From Levilinea sp. (GTDB lineage Bacteria > Chloroflexota > Anaerolineae > Anaerolineales > Anaerolineaceae), in contig JARKPO010000049.1 in the NCBI GenBank assembly GCA_029975215.1, positions 1-64,000 on the forward strand: 64,000 bases of DNA, given 5' to 3'. The notes below the pieces were generated by a model that saw only the letters and a program-made list of their open reading frames with translations, was not told where the DNA came from and did no database searches. Of the stretch, positions 52,417 to 63,354 are shown one piece after another (the stretch's first letter is position 1; every line of letters begins with the position of its first letter). The translations under genes were made by a program, and so were the position numbers.

Positions 52417-53394
52417 TTAGAAATCGTCCAATTCAGGCCGGTTTTGCAGCACGCCCTCAATTCGCTCCACCACATCCGGAGTCAATTTCGGCAAAACCGC
52501 CAGGGCCTTCAAATTCTCATGCACCTGCTCCACCCGGCTGGCACCGGTGATCACCGTGCTCACATTGGGGTTCAGCAAGCACCACGCCAGGGCCATCTGC
52601 GCCATTGAGCAGCCCAAATCATCCGCAATCGGCTGCAGTTGGCGGGCTTTTTCAATGGCTTCCGGCCGCAGCATGGTCTTGGCCAGCCATTCATACCCCG
52701 GCAGGCTCGCCCGGCTGCCCTGGGGCACGCCTTGGTTGTATTTGCCGGTCAGCAGGCCCGAGGCCAGCGGGCTCCAAATGGTGGTGCCGTAGCCCAGGTT
52801 GCGGAACAGCGGTTCGTATTCCACTTCGAAGCGGTCGCGGTGCAGCATGTTGTACTGGGGCTGCTCCATGCTCGGCGGGCGCAGGCCGTTGAGGCGTGCC
52901 ACCTTGTCGGCTTCGATGATATCCGCGGCGCTCCATTCGGAGGTGCCCCAATACAGGGCCTTGCCCTGGCGGATCACCTGATCCATCGCCCACACCGTCT
53001 CTTCGATGGGCGTGTTGCGGTCGGGGCGGTGGCAAAACACCAGATCCACATAGTCCAGCTGCAGGCGGCACAGGGCGTTGTTTACGCCCTCATAGACGTG
53101 CTTATACGACAGGCCGCGGTCGTTGGGGCCTTTGCCGCCCCAGAAAATTTTGGTCGAGACCACATAACTCTCGCGCCGCCAGCCGACCTGTTTAAGGACT
53201 TTGCCCATCACAATCTCGGCGTTGCCGTTGGCGTAGGTTTCCGCGTTATCAAAAAAGTTCACACCGGCTTCATAAGCCGCCACCATGCATTGTTCGGCGA
53301 TCTCCTCGCCCACCTGGCCCCCATACGTCACCCAGGCCCCCAAAGACAGTTCACTCAGTTTCAGCCCCCATTTACCCATCTTGCGGTATTCCAT
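52417..53394 (-). CDS. Aldo/keto reductase, voltage-gated K-channel beta-subunit type
   Basis: A 325-residue NADPH-dependent oxidoreductase. Active-site Asp and Tyr are in [11 protein letters not shown], Lys in VVSTKIFW and His in LVFCHRPDR. The W-G-T-SEW strand and the C-terminal cofactor motif [15 protein letters not shown] match the KCNAB/YghZ-like branch. The natural substrate is unknown. ATG 53394 is preceded by AAAGGAGG. It stands alone. Confidence 0.9.
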   Translation of the reverse strand: MEYRKMGKWGLKLSELSLGAWVTYGGQVGEEIAEQCMVAAYEAGVNFFDNAETYANGNAEIVMGKVLKQVGWRRESYVVSTKIFWGGKGPNDRGLSYKHVYEGVNNALCRLQLDYVDLVFCHRPDRNTPIEETVWAMDQVIRQGKALYWGTSEWSAADIIEADKVARLNGLRPPSMEQPQYNMLHRDRFEVEYEPLFRNLGYGTTIWSPLASGLLTGKYNQGVPQGSRASLPGYEWLAKTMLRPEAIEKARQLQPIADDLGCSMAQMALAWCLLNPNVSTVITGASRVEQVHENLKALAVLPKLTPDVVERIEGVLQNRPELDDF

Positions 53395-53494
53395 GAAACA
53401 TCCTCCTTTACCGTAATAAAACCATTATACTGTTTTGAATGGTGAAATTCACCCTGACCAGGTCGGTTTTCACCTACCTAACAAATCTCTTAAC

Positions 53495-54511
53495 TTAGCG
53501 GAAAGCCGCACGCGCAGCAATGGCCCCCACACCGACAAAATAATCATACGCCTCGCGGATAGCCTCGTCCGCCGGGCGCGGCGGGCCCAGGCGCAGTTCC
53601 ACACTGGCCTTGCGCCCATCCACATAAAACAGCCGCCCCGCCATGCGCAAAGCCAACACCGCTGAATGCAAAGTCAGGTATTGCGAAAACCATCTGGCCG
53701 GCAGCGCCAACCGCCGCGCCACCCCGGCTGGCAGCACCACCCCAGGCGGCTCCACCCCCGCAACGGCGGCAATCTTCTTCACCAGTTCCACCAGGGTCAA
53801 ATTCTCACCCGCCAGCAAATAGCGCTCTCCGCAGCGGCCGCGTTCCAGCGCCGCCAGGTGCCCCGCGGTCACATCGGCCGCATGCACCACGTTCAGCCCG
53901 CCTTCCACCAGGGCAGGCAGCCTGCGTTGGGCCACCTGCACCACCAGCGAGCTGTTGTGACGGTAAATATCCCCCGCGCCCATCACCAGGGTGGGGTTGA
54001 CGATGACCACATCCAACCCGGCGGCCACGGCGCGCTGGGCCTCCAACTCCGACAGATATTTGGCGTAGGCGTAAGGCCAGGACTGCGGTGGGTAATTCCA
54101 GGTGTGGTTTTCATCCATGCCGCTGCGCACTGTGCCGGCCAGCGGCCCCCCCTGAGGTACGCCCAGGGCTGCCGCCGAGCTGGTTAACACCACGCGCTGC
54201 ACCCCGGCCTGGCGGGCAGCCAAAAACACCGACCGGCTGCCCTCCACCGTCACCGCATACAGCCGCCCGGCGTCATGCCCATCCCCCAGCATGGCCGCCG
54301 CGTGGAAAACCACCTGCACATCCTGCATGGCCGCATCCAGTGTCTCCGGCTGGGTCAAATCCCCTTCCACCCGCTCCACGGGCAAATCTTCCAACAGGTG
54401 CATATTGCTGGTGGGGCGGCGCAAAGCCCGCACCGTGTAGCCAGCTGCAAGCAGCCCGCGGCACAGCGCGGCCCCAATAAACCCCGTGGCTCCCGTCACC
54501 AGCACCCGCAT
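53495..54511 (-). CDS. NAD-dependent epimerase/dehydratase (extended SDR)
   Basis: A 338-residue extended short-chain dehydrogenase. It begins with the cofactor loop GATGFIGAAL; the catalytic Ser is in LTSSAAALG and the Y-x3-K is YAYAKYLSE. The substrate half (about 170-300) resembles dihydroflavonol/3-beta-HSD-like members. ATG 54511 is chosen because it follows the thiolase stop by two bases and has GGAG upstream. It forms an operon with the thiolase, suggesting action on a lipid or acyl-derived compound; this is inference. Confidence 0.85.
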   Translation of the reverse strand: MRVLVTGATGFIGAALCRGLLAAGYTVRALRRPTSNMHLLEDLPVERVEGDLTQPETLDAAMQDVQVVFHAAAMLGDGHDAGRLYAVTVEGSRSVFLAARQAGVQRVVLTSSAAALGVPQGGPLAGTVRSGMDENHTWNYPPQSWPYAYAKYLSELEAQRAVAAGLDVVIVNPTLVMGAGDIYRHNSSLVVQVAQRRLPALVEGGLNVVHAADVTAGHLAALERGRCGERYLLAGENLTLVELVKKIAAVAGVEPPGVVLPAGVARRLALPARWFSQYLTLHSAVLALRMAGRLFYVDGRKASVELRLGPPRPADEAIREAYDYFVGVGAIAARAAFR

Positions 54512-54513
54512 GG

Positions 54514-55734
<1,221 letters not shown>

Positions 55735-55847
55735 GCCGAACCTCCCTGCAAACGGAATTTCGTGAATTGATTCATTCTACCATCAACGCCCCAGGCCCAT
55801 TGCCAGAAAAATGGCGGTTTTTTCATCGATTGGTGACGTCTGGTATC

Positions 55848-55876
55848 TTGAAAACAAGGTCCATTTCGGCTAAAAT
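55848..55876 (+). promoter_or_regulatory. Sigma-70-type promoter of the 56005 lipoprotein
   Basis: TTGAAA (55848-55853) and TAAAAT (55871-55876) are spaced exactly 17 bases apart. The predicted leader is about 120 bases and appears structured. Confidence 0.7.
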
Positions 55877-55898
55877 GAATTAATAAGGGTCCATGTAG

Positions 55899-55987
55899 GT
55901 TGGGGCGGAAGTAGCAAAATTGGATCCCAATGAGCTGCATCGGTCCGGGAGTTTCCAACAAGGCTCACTAAGCCGAGAATCGAGTGA
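55899..55987 (+). promoter_or_regulatory. Structured 5' leader of the 56005 lipoprotein gene
   Basis: GTTGG (55899-55903) pairs with CCAAC (55955-55959). Within it GTAGC (55911-55915) pairs with GCTGC (55934-55938), stacked on ATTGG/CCAAT (55919-55923 and 55927-55931). A second hairpin, TCACT/AGTGA (55965-55969 and 55983-55987), ends eight bases before the AAGGAG Shine-Dalgarno. I do not recognise a known riboswitch class. Confidence 0.4.
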
Positions 55988-56004
55988 CCATTGCAAGGAG
56001 TCGG

Positions 56005-57576
56005 ATGAAGAAAGCCGCGTCCATCTTTTGGGTGTCTCTGGGTCTTCTCTTGCTGTTATTCACCGCTGCTTGCGGCCCAGAAGAGAATTTTTCGGATGAT
56101 TCCCTGGGTTCATCCTACGCTGGTGATCCATTATTTCAATCTTATTACGATTCGCTGGGCGGTCAGCAGAGCTTAGGCGCCTTCATTTCCGATGTTATTC
56201 AAAAAGACGGGTTGGACTGCCAGTACACCGAAAACGCTCTGCTGTGTCACGACCCCCAGAAAAGATCCGACCAAGGATTCAGCCTGTACCCCCTGGGCCG
56301 TGAGCTGCAAATTACCGATGTGCAGGATGCCCAGCGGAAACCCGGCGATGCCGCCCAAACCAACAACGGCTTTTGGGTGTTTGCCCCCTTCGTTGAGCCA
56401 GCCCAAAAGTTCGGCGCGGGCAAGCCCCTGTCGCGCTATTGGCACGATTACGAAAATCAGCAAACCCAGCAGTGGTTTGAAACCGTGGGTTTTTACACCC
56501 GCTTTGACGACCCCACACAGCAAGTGCACCTGCTGCCCTATGGGCGCATGGCCTGTAAAGCCGAATGCGGCCCAGGCACGATTGTCCCAGACCTGGCCAT
56601 TCCCCAACAGCGGTCAGCCAACCCCATCCTGGAACAGCTGGACCGCCTCCAAAATGCGCGCGTGTTGGGCCGTCAGCTGACAGACATGTACCAGGCCTCT
56701 GACGGCTACCAGCAAGTTGTGTTTGAAAACGCGGTGGTCTTTTTAGATCCAACCAGCAATCAAATTTCCCTGCGCCCCCTCAGCCAACTGCTGAACCTCT
56801 ATTCCGATCTTCCCGGCCCTCCGAAATACAACCGCAAAGACAAAATGGTCTTTTACCCGCTCTCTGACGGCCGCGGTTTTCACGTACCGGTGGATTTTGA
56901 CAATTTTCTGAATCAGACCATCTCTGGTCAGGACTTGGCGGGCAACCCCATCAGCGCTGTGTATACCGTCTCCGACACGATCGCCCGCCAGAACTTTGAA
57001 AATGTAGCCGTCGAATATCACCGCGACAGCCCCCCAGAATACCGGGTGCGGTTGGCCCCCATTGGGCGGCAGTACCTGGAGAAGTTCGGCCAGCCCACTG
57101 GCCCCAGCGCGCCACCCCCTGTCCAGCCCGAAGCACAGCCGCCCGCGGAAACACCCGCAGAACCCCAGCCCGCAGAAGCGCCCCAGGAATTGCCATCTGC
57201 TCCGGCTCCCCAGGAACCCCAGCTCGCTGAACCCTCCAAAAGCAGCGACAGCGGGCAACTCGGCTTCTTGTACCGTTCCGCGGCTGAAATTCAAGAAGGC
57301 ACCGATTTTAAAGTCTATCTGCTGGTCTTTGACAACATGAACCTGCGCCCGGCCAAAGGCGTCCGCGCGCGCATTGAGCTCAACGTGTTGGGTAAGACCA
57401 GCACCTATGAATACAAATTCCAGGCCACCAACAGCTACGGTTGGACGGCAGTGGTGGTGCCCCCCCTGCCCGACGCCGCTGACTCCAACGTGGTCAATTA
57501 CAAAATTTGCGTGGAGCAGCCCGCTGGCGAAGACATCTGCGAAGAAGATTCTTTCCTGGTGTGGAACCCGCGTTAA
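56005..57576 (+). CDS. Surface lipoprotein with LGFP-like segments and Pro-rich linker
   Basis: A 523-residue lipoprotein. The signal ends in F-T-A-A-C (Cys22). The main region (about 30-370) repeats a loose pattern seen in DPLFQSYYDSLGGQQSLGAFIS and NPILEQLDRLQNARVLGRQLTD, like LGFP-type wall-associated repeats. A Pro/Glu/Ala linker follows (about 375-425), then an Ig-like C-terminal domain of about 100 residues. ATG 56005 is preceded by AAGGAG. It has its own promoter and leader. The role is unknown but extracellular. Confidence 0.72.
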   Translation: MKKAASIFWVSLGLLLLLFTAACGPEENFSDDSLGSSYAGDPLFQSYYDSLGGQQSLGAFISDVIQKDGLDCQYTENALLCHDPQKRSDQGFSLYPLGRELQITDVQDAQRKPGDAAQTNNGFWVFAPFVEPAQKFGAGKPLSRYWHDYENQQTQQWFETVGFYTRFDDPTQQVHLLPYGRMACKAECGPGTIVPDLAIPQQRSANPILEQLDRLQNARVLGRQLTDMYQASDGYQQVVFENAVVFLDPTSNQISLRPLSQLLNLYSDLPGPPKYNRKDKMVFYPLSDGRGFHVPVDFDNFLNQTISGQDLAGNPISAVYTVSDTIARQNFENVAVEYHRDSPPEYRVRLAPIGRQYLEKFGQPTGPSAPPPVQPEAQPPAETPAEPQPAEAPQELPSAPAPQEPQLAEPSKSSDSGQLGFLYRSAAEIQEGTDFKVYLLVFDNMNLRPAKGVRARIELNVLGKTSTYEYKFQATNSYGWTAVVVPPLPDAADSNVVNYKICVEQPAGEDICEEDSFLVWNPR

Positions 57577-58538
57577 GGCCGCGCTTCCATTTCCCAGATC
57601 ACGCGGTGAATCCGCCGCCCCAGGCTGTACACCATCCCCCGAAACGCTGTTTTTCCACCGCCCGCCAGGGCGGTTTCGTTTTCCCAGCGCCGCACACCCA
57701 CCACGCGTCCATTCGCGTCCAGCGCGACCAGCGCCACCCATAACGTGTTTGCGCCGCCCTCCCCCACCTCCAGTTCCCCCTCCACCTGGGCGCTCAGACC
57801 ATCCTGGCTGATGGTCACGCGTTCATTATTCAAGCGCACCTCTGTGTAACGTCTGCCGCCCCCCACCGGCAGCGCCGAGCGCACGCTCACGCTCACCGAC
57901 CCATCCACCTCCCAGGGCGGCGGGAAATACGCTGCCAAGGGCAGCCTTCCGCCCGCTGGCAGCCGATTTAGGGGCAGTTCTGCGCTCTGGGAACGCACCT
58001 CACCCCCCACGCCCGCCTGCACCGTCATCAACGCCGAAACCCCCTCCACGGCTTGGTCGCCCGGGTTGCGCAGCATGGCAAAGCACCATGCGCCCCCTTC
58101 TGCGCTGCGCAGACAGTTCACCCGTCCAACGCGCAGCGCCACCGGTGTGGGGCTGGGCAAAATTCCTTCTTCCACTGCTTCGCCCTGCGCCGAGGGAGGG
58201 ATCACCAGAGACGCACCCACCACCAGCAGGCGCGGGTCTACCCCAGGGTTGGCTTCCAAAATCGCTGCCACGCTTACCCCATAGCGGTAGGCAATCCCAC
58301 CCAAATCCTCGCCGCGGGCAATGACATGGCTGCGCGGGGTGGGGCTGGGTTCGGGGATGGGCGTGCTGCTCAGCGCGGCAAGGGGGGTGGGGGTTTGCGA
58401 AGCCGTTGGGGTTTGATACACCGCCAGCATCCCTGTGGGCAGGTCCGGCAGCGCGGCAGTGGGGCTGGCCTGTGGAGCGCAGCTCGCCGCCATCACCAAA
58501 AGCAGCAGCACCCCCCAGGATCTCCAAACGGGTCTCAT
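57573..58538 (-). CDS. LysM-domain lipoprotein
   Basis: A 321-residue lipoprotein. The signal ends in A-A-S-C (Cys20), followed by a Thr/Pro-rich linker. One LysM domain (about 70-113; HVIARGEDLGGIAYRYGVS) can bind peptidoglycan or other GlcNAc polymers. The remaining 200 residues look like two beta-rich domains with no recognised family. The gene overlaps the convergent lipoprotein by four bases. It is likely a wall-bound surface protein. Confidence 0.8.
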   Translation of the reverse strand: MRPVWRSWGVLLLLVMAASCAPQASPTAALPDLPTGMLAVYQTPTASQTPTPLAALSSTPIPEPSPTPRSHVIARGEDLGGIAYRYGVSVAAILEANPGVDPRLLVVGASLVIPPSAQGEAVEEGILPSPTPVALRVGRVNCLRSAEGGAWCFAMLRNPGDQAVEGVSALMTVQAGVGGEVRSQSAELPLNRLPAGGRLPLAAYFPPPWEVDGSVSVSVRSALPVGGGRRYTEVRLNNERVTISQDGLSAQVEGELEVGEGGANTLWVALVALDANGRVVGVRRWENETALAGGGKTAFRGMVYSLGRRIHRVIWEMEARP

Positions 58539-58616
58539 GTCGGCATTATAACATGCCCATTAACCCCGTCCGCAAGATGTCCTCGCCTGCGTCTTGCCCC
58601 CACCCTCAGCCTGTGC

Positions 58617-58622
58617 TAAACT
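58617..58622 (+). promoter_or_regulatory. -10 element TGCTAAACT for the TPR gene
   Basis: TAAACT with a TG extension ends six bases before ATG 58629, the same spacing as at the aarF gene. No Shine-Dalgarno is present, so a leaderless mRNA is expected. Confidence 0.45.
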
Positions 58623-58628
58623 GATACC

Positions 58629-60449
58629 ATGCCGTCACCCGAAGAGACCATGTTTAACGAAGCCGTATCCGCCCTGAAAAAGGGCGATAAAGCCCGCGCG
58701 CGCGACCTGCTCACGCGCCTGATTAAACGCGTCCCCACCCAGCCCGATATCTGGCTGTGGATGAGCGCCGCGGTGGAAACCCGCCGCGAGCGCGTGTACT
58801 GCCTGAAAGAAGCCCTGCGCCTGGATCCTACCAACCGCACCGCCCGCCACGGCCTGATCCTGGCGGGTGAGCTGCCCCCCGACCCCACCCTGGCCATCCC
58901 GCCGGAGCTTCAGCGCCGCAACTGGGAATCGCAGCTGGCGGCCTTGCAGGTGCAGCCAGAGCGCGAACTGCTGGGCCTGTCGTGGAAACAAATTGCCCTC
59001 TACGCGGCTGCGGCAGTGGTTGTCATCGCCCTGGTGACGGTGGGAATCCTCGGCCTGCGCCAACGCAGCACCCAGCGGGTGTTCATCCCCTCCTCCGTGC
59101 CCACGTACGGCCCCACCCCCACCTCGCTGCCCTCCCTGACCCCCGTTTTCCGCAGCCCTACCGTGCCTGCCGCAGGGCCCACCCCGCTGTGGATGCTGCT
59201 GGAAGCCACCTACACGCCCACCCCTCTGTACGTCAACACCCCCCACGCGCGCAGCGAAGCCTATTCTACCGCCATGCGCGCTTACGCCAAAGGCCAGTGG
59301 GCTGAAATGGAAGATTATCTTCAGCAAAGCCTGCGCGACGAGCCCAACGCCCCAGATTTGCTCTACTACATGGGTGAAACCTACCGCCAGCGCAAGGATA
59401 CCAAAACCGCCCTGCGTTATTACGAGCAGGCCATTGGCCAAGACCCCAACTTTGCCCCCGCCTATCTGGGCCGTGCCTATGCCTACCTTGCCAGTCAGCC
59501 GCGCCGCCTGCGCGAGGCTGAGCGCGACCTGAAAACCGCCGTAGAGGCCGACCCCAACTTTGCCGAGGCCTATCTTCAACTGGCTGTCCTCAACCTGGGC
59601 GCTAACGACCCGGAACAGGCCTTGCGCAATCTGGAAGCTGTCGGCCAGCTTCAGCCGGATTCACCCCTGCTGCATTTCTACCGCGCCAAGGCGTACCTGG
59701 CTCTGGGGGATATCGCCGAGGCCCGCGCCGCCGCTGAACAGGCCAACACGCTGGACAAAACCATGCTGGAAAGTTACCGTCTGCTCGCCGAAGTGTGCAG
59801 CGCAGACCAGGATCCCGAATGTACCCTACAGGCGGTGAACACCTACCTGCTGTATGAACCCAGAGATGCTCAGGCCCTGGCCTGGCAAGGCGGCGCCTAT
59901 GCTGCACAGGATAATTCCGAAGCCGCTCTGGAGGCCTTCTCCCGTGCCCTGGAAATAGACCGCAGCCAGGCCGAAATTTACATCCAGCGCGGCGAGTTGT
60001 ACCGCGTTTTAGGTGATTATGACAAGGCTGTCGTGGATCTGACCCAGGCGATCGGCCTCAACCAGCGCTCTTACGCGGCCCAATCCACGTTGGGCAAGGT
60101 TTTCTTCGCCCAGGGCGATTATCAGCAGGTGTACAACCGTTTTGCCGCCGCCGAGCTGTATGCCGTCACCGACCTGCAAAAAGCCGAGGTGCTCTTCTAC
60201 CGCGCCCAGGCGCAGGAAAAGCTCAACCGTGTGCTGCCCGCCATGCAGGATTATCAAAAGCTGCTGGCCATGCCCGCCGAGCTGTATCCTGAAGAATGGG
60301 CCGAACTGGCCCGCGAACGGCTGACCGCGCTCCACACGCCCACCCGCACCGCCGCCGTCACCACCCCCACCCACACCCGCCAACCCACGCTGACCCCGCG
60401 CCCCACGCAGACCCGCCAGCCCACCCATACCCACACACCCACCCCATAA
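58629..60449 (+). CDS. Membrane-anchored TPR protein with Thr/Pro tail
   Basis: A 606-residue protein. N-terminal helices (about 1-75) include TPR-like units facing the cytoplasm, a single membrane helix lies at about 121-143, a Pro/Thr linker follows, and about eight to ten TPR units fill 205-570 (for example APDLLYYMGETYRQRKDTKT). The last 40 residues are Thr/Pro/Arg repeats. It is probably a scaffold outside the membrane. It lies 18 bases before the PBP-like gene and is probably co-transcribed with it. Confidence 0.82.
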   Translation: MPSPEETMFNEAVSALKKGDKARARDLLTRLIKRVPTQPDIWLWMSAAVETRRERVYCLKEALRLDPTNRTARHGLILAGELPPDPTLAIPPELQRRNWESQLAALQVQPERELLGLSWKQIALYAAAAVVVIALVTVGILGLRQRSTQRVFIPSSVPTYGPTPTSLPSLTPVFRSPTVPAAGPTPLWMLLEATYTPTPLYVNTPHARSEAYSTAMRAYAKGQWAEMEDYLQQSLRDEPNAPDLLYYMGETYRQRKDTKTALRYYEQAIGQDPNFAPAYLGRAYAYLASQPRRLREAERDLKTAVEADPNFAEAYLQLAVLNLGANDPEQALRNLEAVGQLQPDSPLLHFYRAKAYLALGDIAEARAAAEQANTLDKTMLESYRLLAEVCSADQDPECTLQAVNTYLLYEPRDAQALAWQGGAYAAQDNSEAALEAFSRALEIDRSQAEIYIQRGELYRVLGDYDKAVVDLTQAIGLNQRSYAAQSTLGKVFFAQGDYQQVYNRFAAAELYAVTDLQKAEVLFYRAQAQEKLNRVLPAMQDYQKLLAMPAELYPEEWAELARERLTALHTPTRTAAVTTPTHTRQPTLTPRPTQTRQPTHTHTPTP

Positions 60450-60467
60450 GAAAGCTCCCGCTTCGCC

Positions 60468-63329
60468 GTGCGTCCTCTTCAACGTTTGCTCCTTGTCCGC
60501 CGCCGAAAGCAGGTTCGCCGCCCGCCCTCTGCCGCGGTCCTGCCGGCCTGGCTATCTGCCGCGGCCCTGGGCGGGCTGCTGGTCGTACTGCTCCTCTTCA
60601 CGGCGGGCGGCGCCTACGCCCGCCTGACCGCCGGTTTGCCCTCTTTGCAGCGTCTCGAAGCAGACCTGAACCCCCGCGACGGTTTGCTGCTGCAGCCCAC
60701 CCGCCTGTATGACCGCACCGGCCAAAACCTGCTCTACAGTCTGGAATCCCCCGGCATTCCCCGCCGCTATCTATACCTTGACCCCACCGTCCCCGACCAC
60801 CTTTCCCCCTACCTGGTGCAGGTCACCGTGGCCCTTAACCAGCCTGATTTTTGGGCCAGCCCTGGGGTGGCCTGGCGCAGCCTGACGGATGAACGCCCCC
60901 GCACCCTGGCCGAAGAACTGGTCAGCGATCTGCTTTTGGAAAACGAACCGGCGGGCCTGCGGCGAACCCTGCGCATGCGCCTGTTGGCGGCCCAGGTGAC
61001 GGCACAGTACGGGCGCGCTCAGGTGCTGGAATGGTATCTCAACAGCGCCTATTTTGGCCGCCTGGCCTACGGGGCCGATGCCGCCGCCAACCTGTACCTG
61101 GGCAAATCGGCCAGCCAGCTAGACCTTCCCGAAGCCGTTCTGCTGGCCTCCGTGGCCCAATCTCCGGCCCTCAACCCGTTGGATGCGCGCACCGCCGCGC
61201 TGGAAAATTATCAGGCTGCCCTCCAACGCCTGCTGGCTCAGGGGGTGATCCAATCAGACACCTACACCAGCGCCCAGCAGGCCGCCCTCAGACTGCAAGA
61301 CCCGCCCGCCGATCCGGTGCAGCTCAGCCCGGCCTTCAACCGTCTGGTATTAGATGAACTCTATGCCCGCTTTGGCCGCGGCCGGGTAGAACGCGGTGGG
61401 CTGCGCGTGATCACCAGTCTAGATTACGACCTGCAGCGTCAGATCAACTGCGCCGCCCGAACTCAGCTGGCCCGACTGCAAGGGCTGACCGTTTCTGGCG
61501 CCGAAGACTGCGCCGCCGCGCGTCTGCTGCCCACCCTGCCGCCCGCATCACAGAGCCTCCCCAGCGGCAGCCTGGCCTCCGCCGCCCTCATCGACCTGCC
61601 CACCGGCCAGCTTTTGGCCCTGCTGGGCGACACCACCACCGCCGGAGAAACGCCGCGCCTTTCCCCTCACCAACCTGGCAGTCTGCTGACCCCCTTTACC
61701 GCCCTGACGGCCTTTGCCCGTGGGTTTAGCCCGGCCTCCCTGGTTTGGGATATCCCCGCCAGCCTGCCTGCCGATCTGGCAGCGTACCGTCAGCCGGAAA
61801 CGGCCTACCGCGGCCCCCAACGCCTGCGTTTGGCCGTAGCCAACGACGACCTGGCCCCCCTGGCCCAGCTGCTGTACCAGATCGGCCCGGCCAACACCTG
61901 GCGGCAGGTAGAACCCCTGGGGCTGCCCCTGTTGGACGGGCGCTCCAACCCCGGCGAGCTGTTTTTCACCGGCGGCAGTGTCAATTTGCTGCAAATCGCC
62001 CAGGCTTACAGCACTTTTGCCAATCTGGGCGTGCAGCGCGGCACAGCCCGCAGTGCCGACGACCCGCTCAGCCCTGTAATTCTGGTCAGCGTGGAAGACG
62101 TCCACGGGCAGGTGTGGCTGGCGCCCTCTGCCCCCCAGGAAAATTCTCTGGTCAGCCCGCAGCTGGCCTATTTAATCCACCATATGCTGGCAGATGAACC
62201 CGCCCGCTGGCCCAGCCTGGGTTACCCCAACCCGCTGGAAACCGGCCGTCCCACCGGCGCCAAAACCGGCCAAACCGCCCGCGGAGATGAAGTGTGGGCC
62301 GTGGGATACAGCCGCCAGATGCTGAGCGTGGTGTGGATGGGGCTGCCCGCCGAAGCCCCCACCGAAGTGCGCCTCCAGCCGCGCATGGCCGCCGGGCTGT
62401 GGCACGCAGCTTTTCAATACGCCCACCGCAACCTGCCCCTGGCCGATTGGTCCGTCCCCGAAGGGCTGTCCACCCTCACGGTGTGCACCCCCTCCGGCAA
62501 GCTGCCCACCAGCCAATGTCCCACTCAAGTAGAAGAAATATTCCTGAACGGCTCTGAACCCGTCGAGGTAGACGACCTCTACCGCACCGTTCAGGTCAAC
62601 CGCGAAACCAACCGCCTGGCCACCGTCTTTACCCCGCGCGAGTTGGTCAAAGAGCAGACCTATCTGGTGGTTCCCAGCGAAGCTCTGCCCTGGGCGCGCG
62701 CCGCGGGCATTGAACTGCCGCCTGATGCCTACGACGACATCTTGGTGCCGCCTCCCCTGCCGGGCGTGGTCATCTCCCAGCCGCAGATTTTCTCCTTTGT
62801 GCGCGGGCAAGTACCCATCCTTGGCGAAGCAGGCGGCGCAGGTTTTGCCTCGTACCGCGTGCAGGTGGGCGCAGGCCTCAACCCGCAGTCCTGGCTGCTG
62901 GTGGGCAGTGAAAGCCAGACCCCCGTCAGCGGCGGCCCTCTGACCTTATGGGACACCCAATCCTTGCAGGACGGCCTGTACGCCGTGCGCCTGGTGGTCG
63001 TCCGTCAAGATCAAAGCCTGCAAAGTGCCGTGATCCAGGTCAGCGTGGATAACACCCCGCCCCAGGCCGCCCTTACCTACCCTGCCCCCCAGCAGCGGTT
63101 TTCGCGTACAGACAGCCGCTCCATCAATTTCCTGGCCCAGGTCAGCGACGCCGGCGGCATCGCCCGTGTGGAATGGCGGCTGGACGGCATAAAAATTGGC
63201 GAAAATCAGCAAGCCCCCTTCAGCATCCCCTGGGTTCCCATCCCCGGCGAACATTCTCTGGTGGTGCGCGCCGTCGACCGTGCCGGGAACACCGCGGATT
63301 CACCTGCAGTGGTTTTTGTAGTGGAATAA
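60468..63329 (+). CDS. Class-A penicillin-binding protein homologue with degenerate active sites
   Basis: A 953-residue protein laid out as a bifunctional PBP: membrane helix (about 28-50), GT51-like domain (about 75-260), transpeptidase-like domain (about 300-640), then Ig-like C-terminal domains to 953. However, the GT51 catalytic Glu-Asp is replaced by Asn124-Gln125 (VALNQPDFW). The transpeptidase S-x-x-K reads S405-L-L-T408, and the S-x-N box reads D-D-L (460-462). Only KTG (599-601) is kept. It is probably a non-enzymatic wall scaffold. The start is GTG 60468 with a weak ribosome-binding site. Confidence 0.82.
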   Translation: MRPLQRLLLVRRRKQVRRPPSAAVLPAWLSAAALGGLLVVLLLFTAGGAYARLTAGLPSLQRLEADLNPRDGLLLQPTRLYDRTGQNLLYSLESPGIPRRYLYLDPTVPDHLSPYLVQVTVALNQPDFWASPGVAWRSLTDERPRTLAEELVSDLLLENEPAGLRRTLRMRLLAAQVTAQYGRAQVLEWYLNSAYFGRLAYGADAAANLYLGKSASQLDLPEAVLLASVAQSPALNPLDARTAALENYQAALQRLLAQGVIQSDTYTSAQQAALRLQDPPADPVQLSPAFNRLVLDELYARFGRGRVERGGLRVITSLDYDLQRQINCAARTQLARLQGLTVSGAEDCAAARLLPTLPPASQSLPSGSLASAALIDLPTGQLLALLGDTTTAGETPRLSPHQPGSLLTPFTALTAFARGFSPASLVWDIPASLPADLAAYRQPETAYRGPQRLRLAVANDDLAPLAQLLYQIGPANTWRQVEPLGLPLLDGRSNPGELFFTGGSVNLLQIAQAYSTFANLGVQRGTARSADDPLSPVILVSVEDVHGQVWLAPSAPQENSLVSPQLAYLIHHMLADEPARWPSLGYPNPLETGRPTGAKTGQTARGDEVWAVGYSRQMLSVVWMGLPAEAPTEVRLQPRMAAGLWHAAFQYAHRNLPLADWSVPEGLSTLTVCTPSGKLPTSQCPTQVEEIFLNGSEPVEVDDLYRTVQVNRETNRLATVFTPRELVKEQTYLVVPSEALPWARAAGIELPPDAYDDILVPPPLPGVVISQPQIFSFVRGQVPILGEAGGAGFASYRVQVGAGLNPQSWLLVGSESQTPVSGGPLTLWDTQSLQDGLYAVRLVVVRQDQSLQSAVIQVSVDNTPPQAALTYPAPQQRFSRTDSRSINFLAQVSDAGGIARVEWRLDGIKIGENQQAPFSIPWVPIPGEHSLVVRAVDRAGNTADSPAVVFVVE

Positions 63330-63354
63330 ATCCTAAGCCGTGAGGTTGTGCGCC

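Noticed and set aside
56743..57741. 332-codon reverse frame opposite the 56005 lipoprotein
   Set aside because: It is antisense to a lipoprotein with clear signal, promoter and Shine-Dalgarno; composition is Gly/Arg/Val-rich noise.
60340..60449. Repetitive CA/CC-rich stretch that could suggest a CRISPR or satellite array
   Set aside because: It encodes a Thr/Pro/Arg linker at the end of the TPR protein, stays in frame and has no spacer structure.
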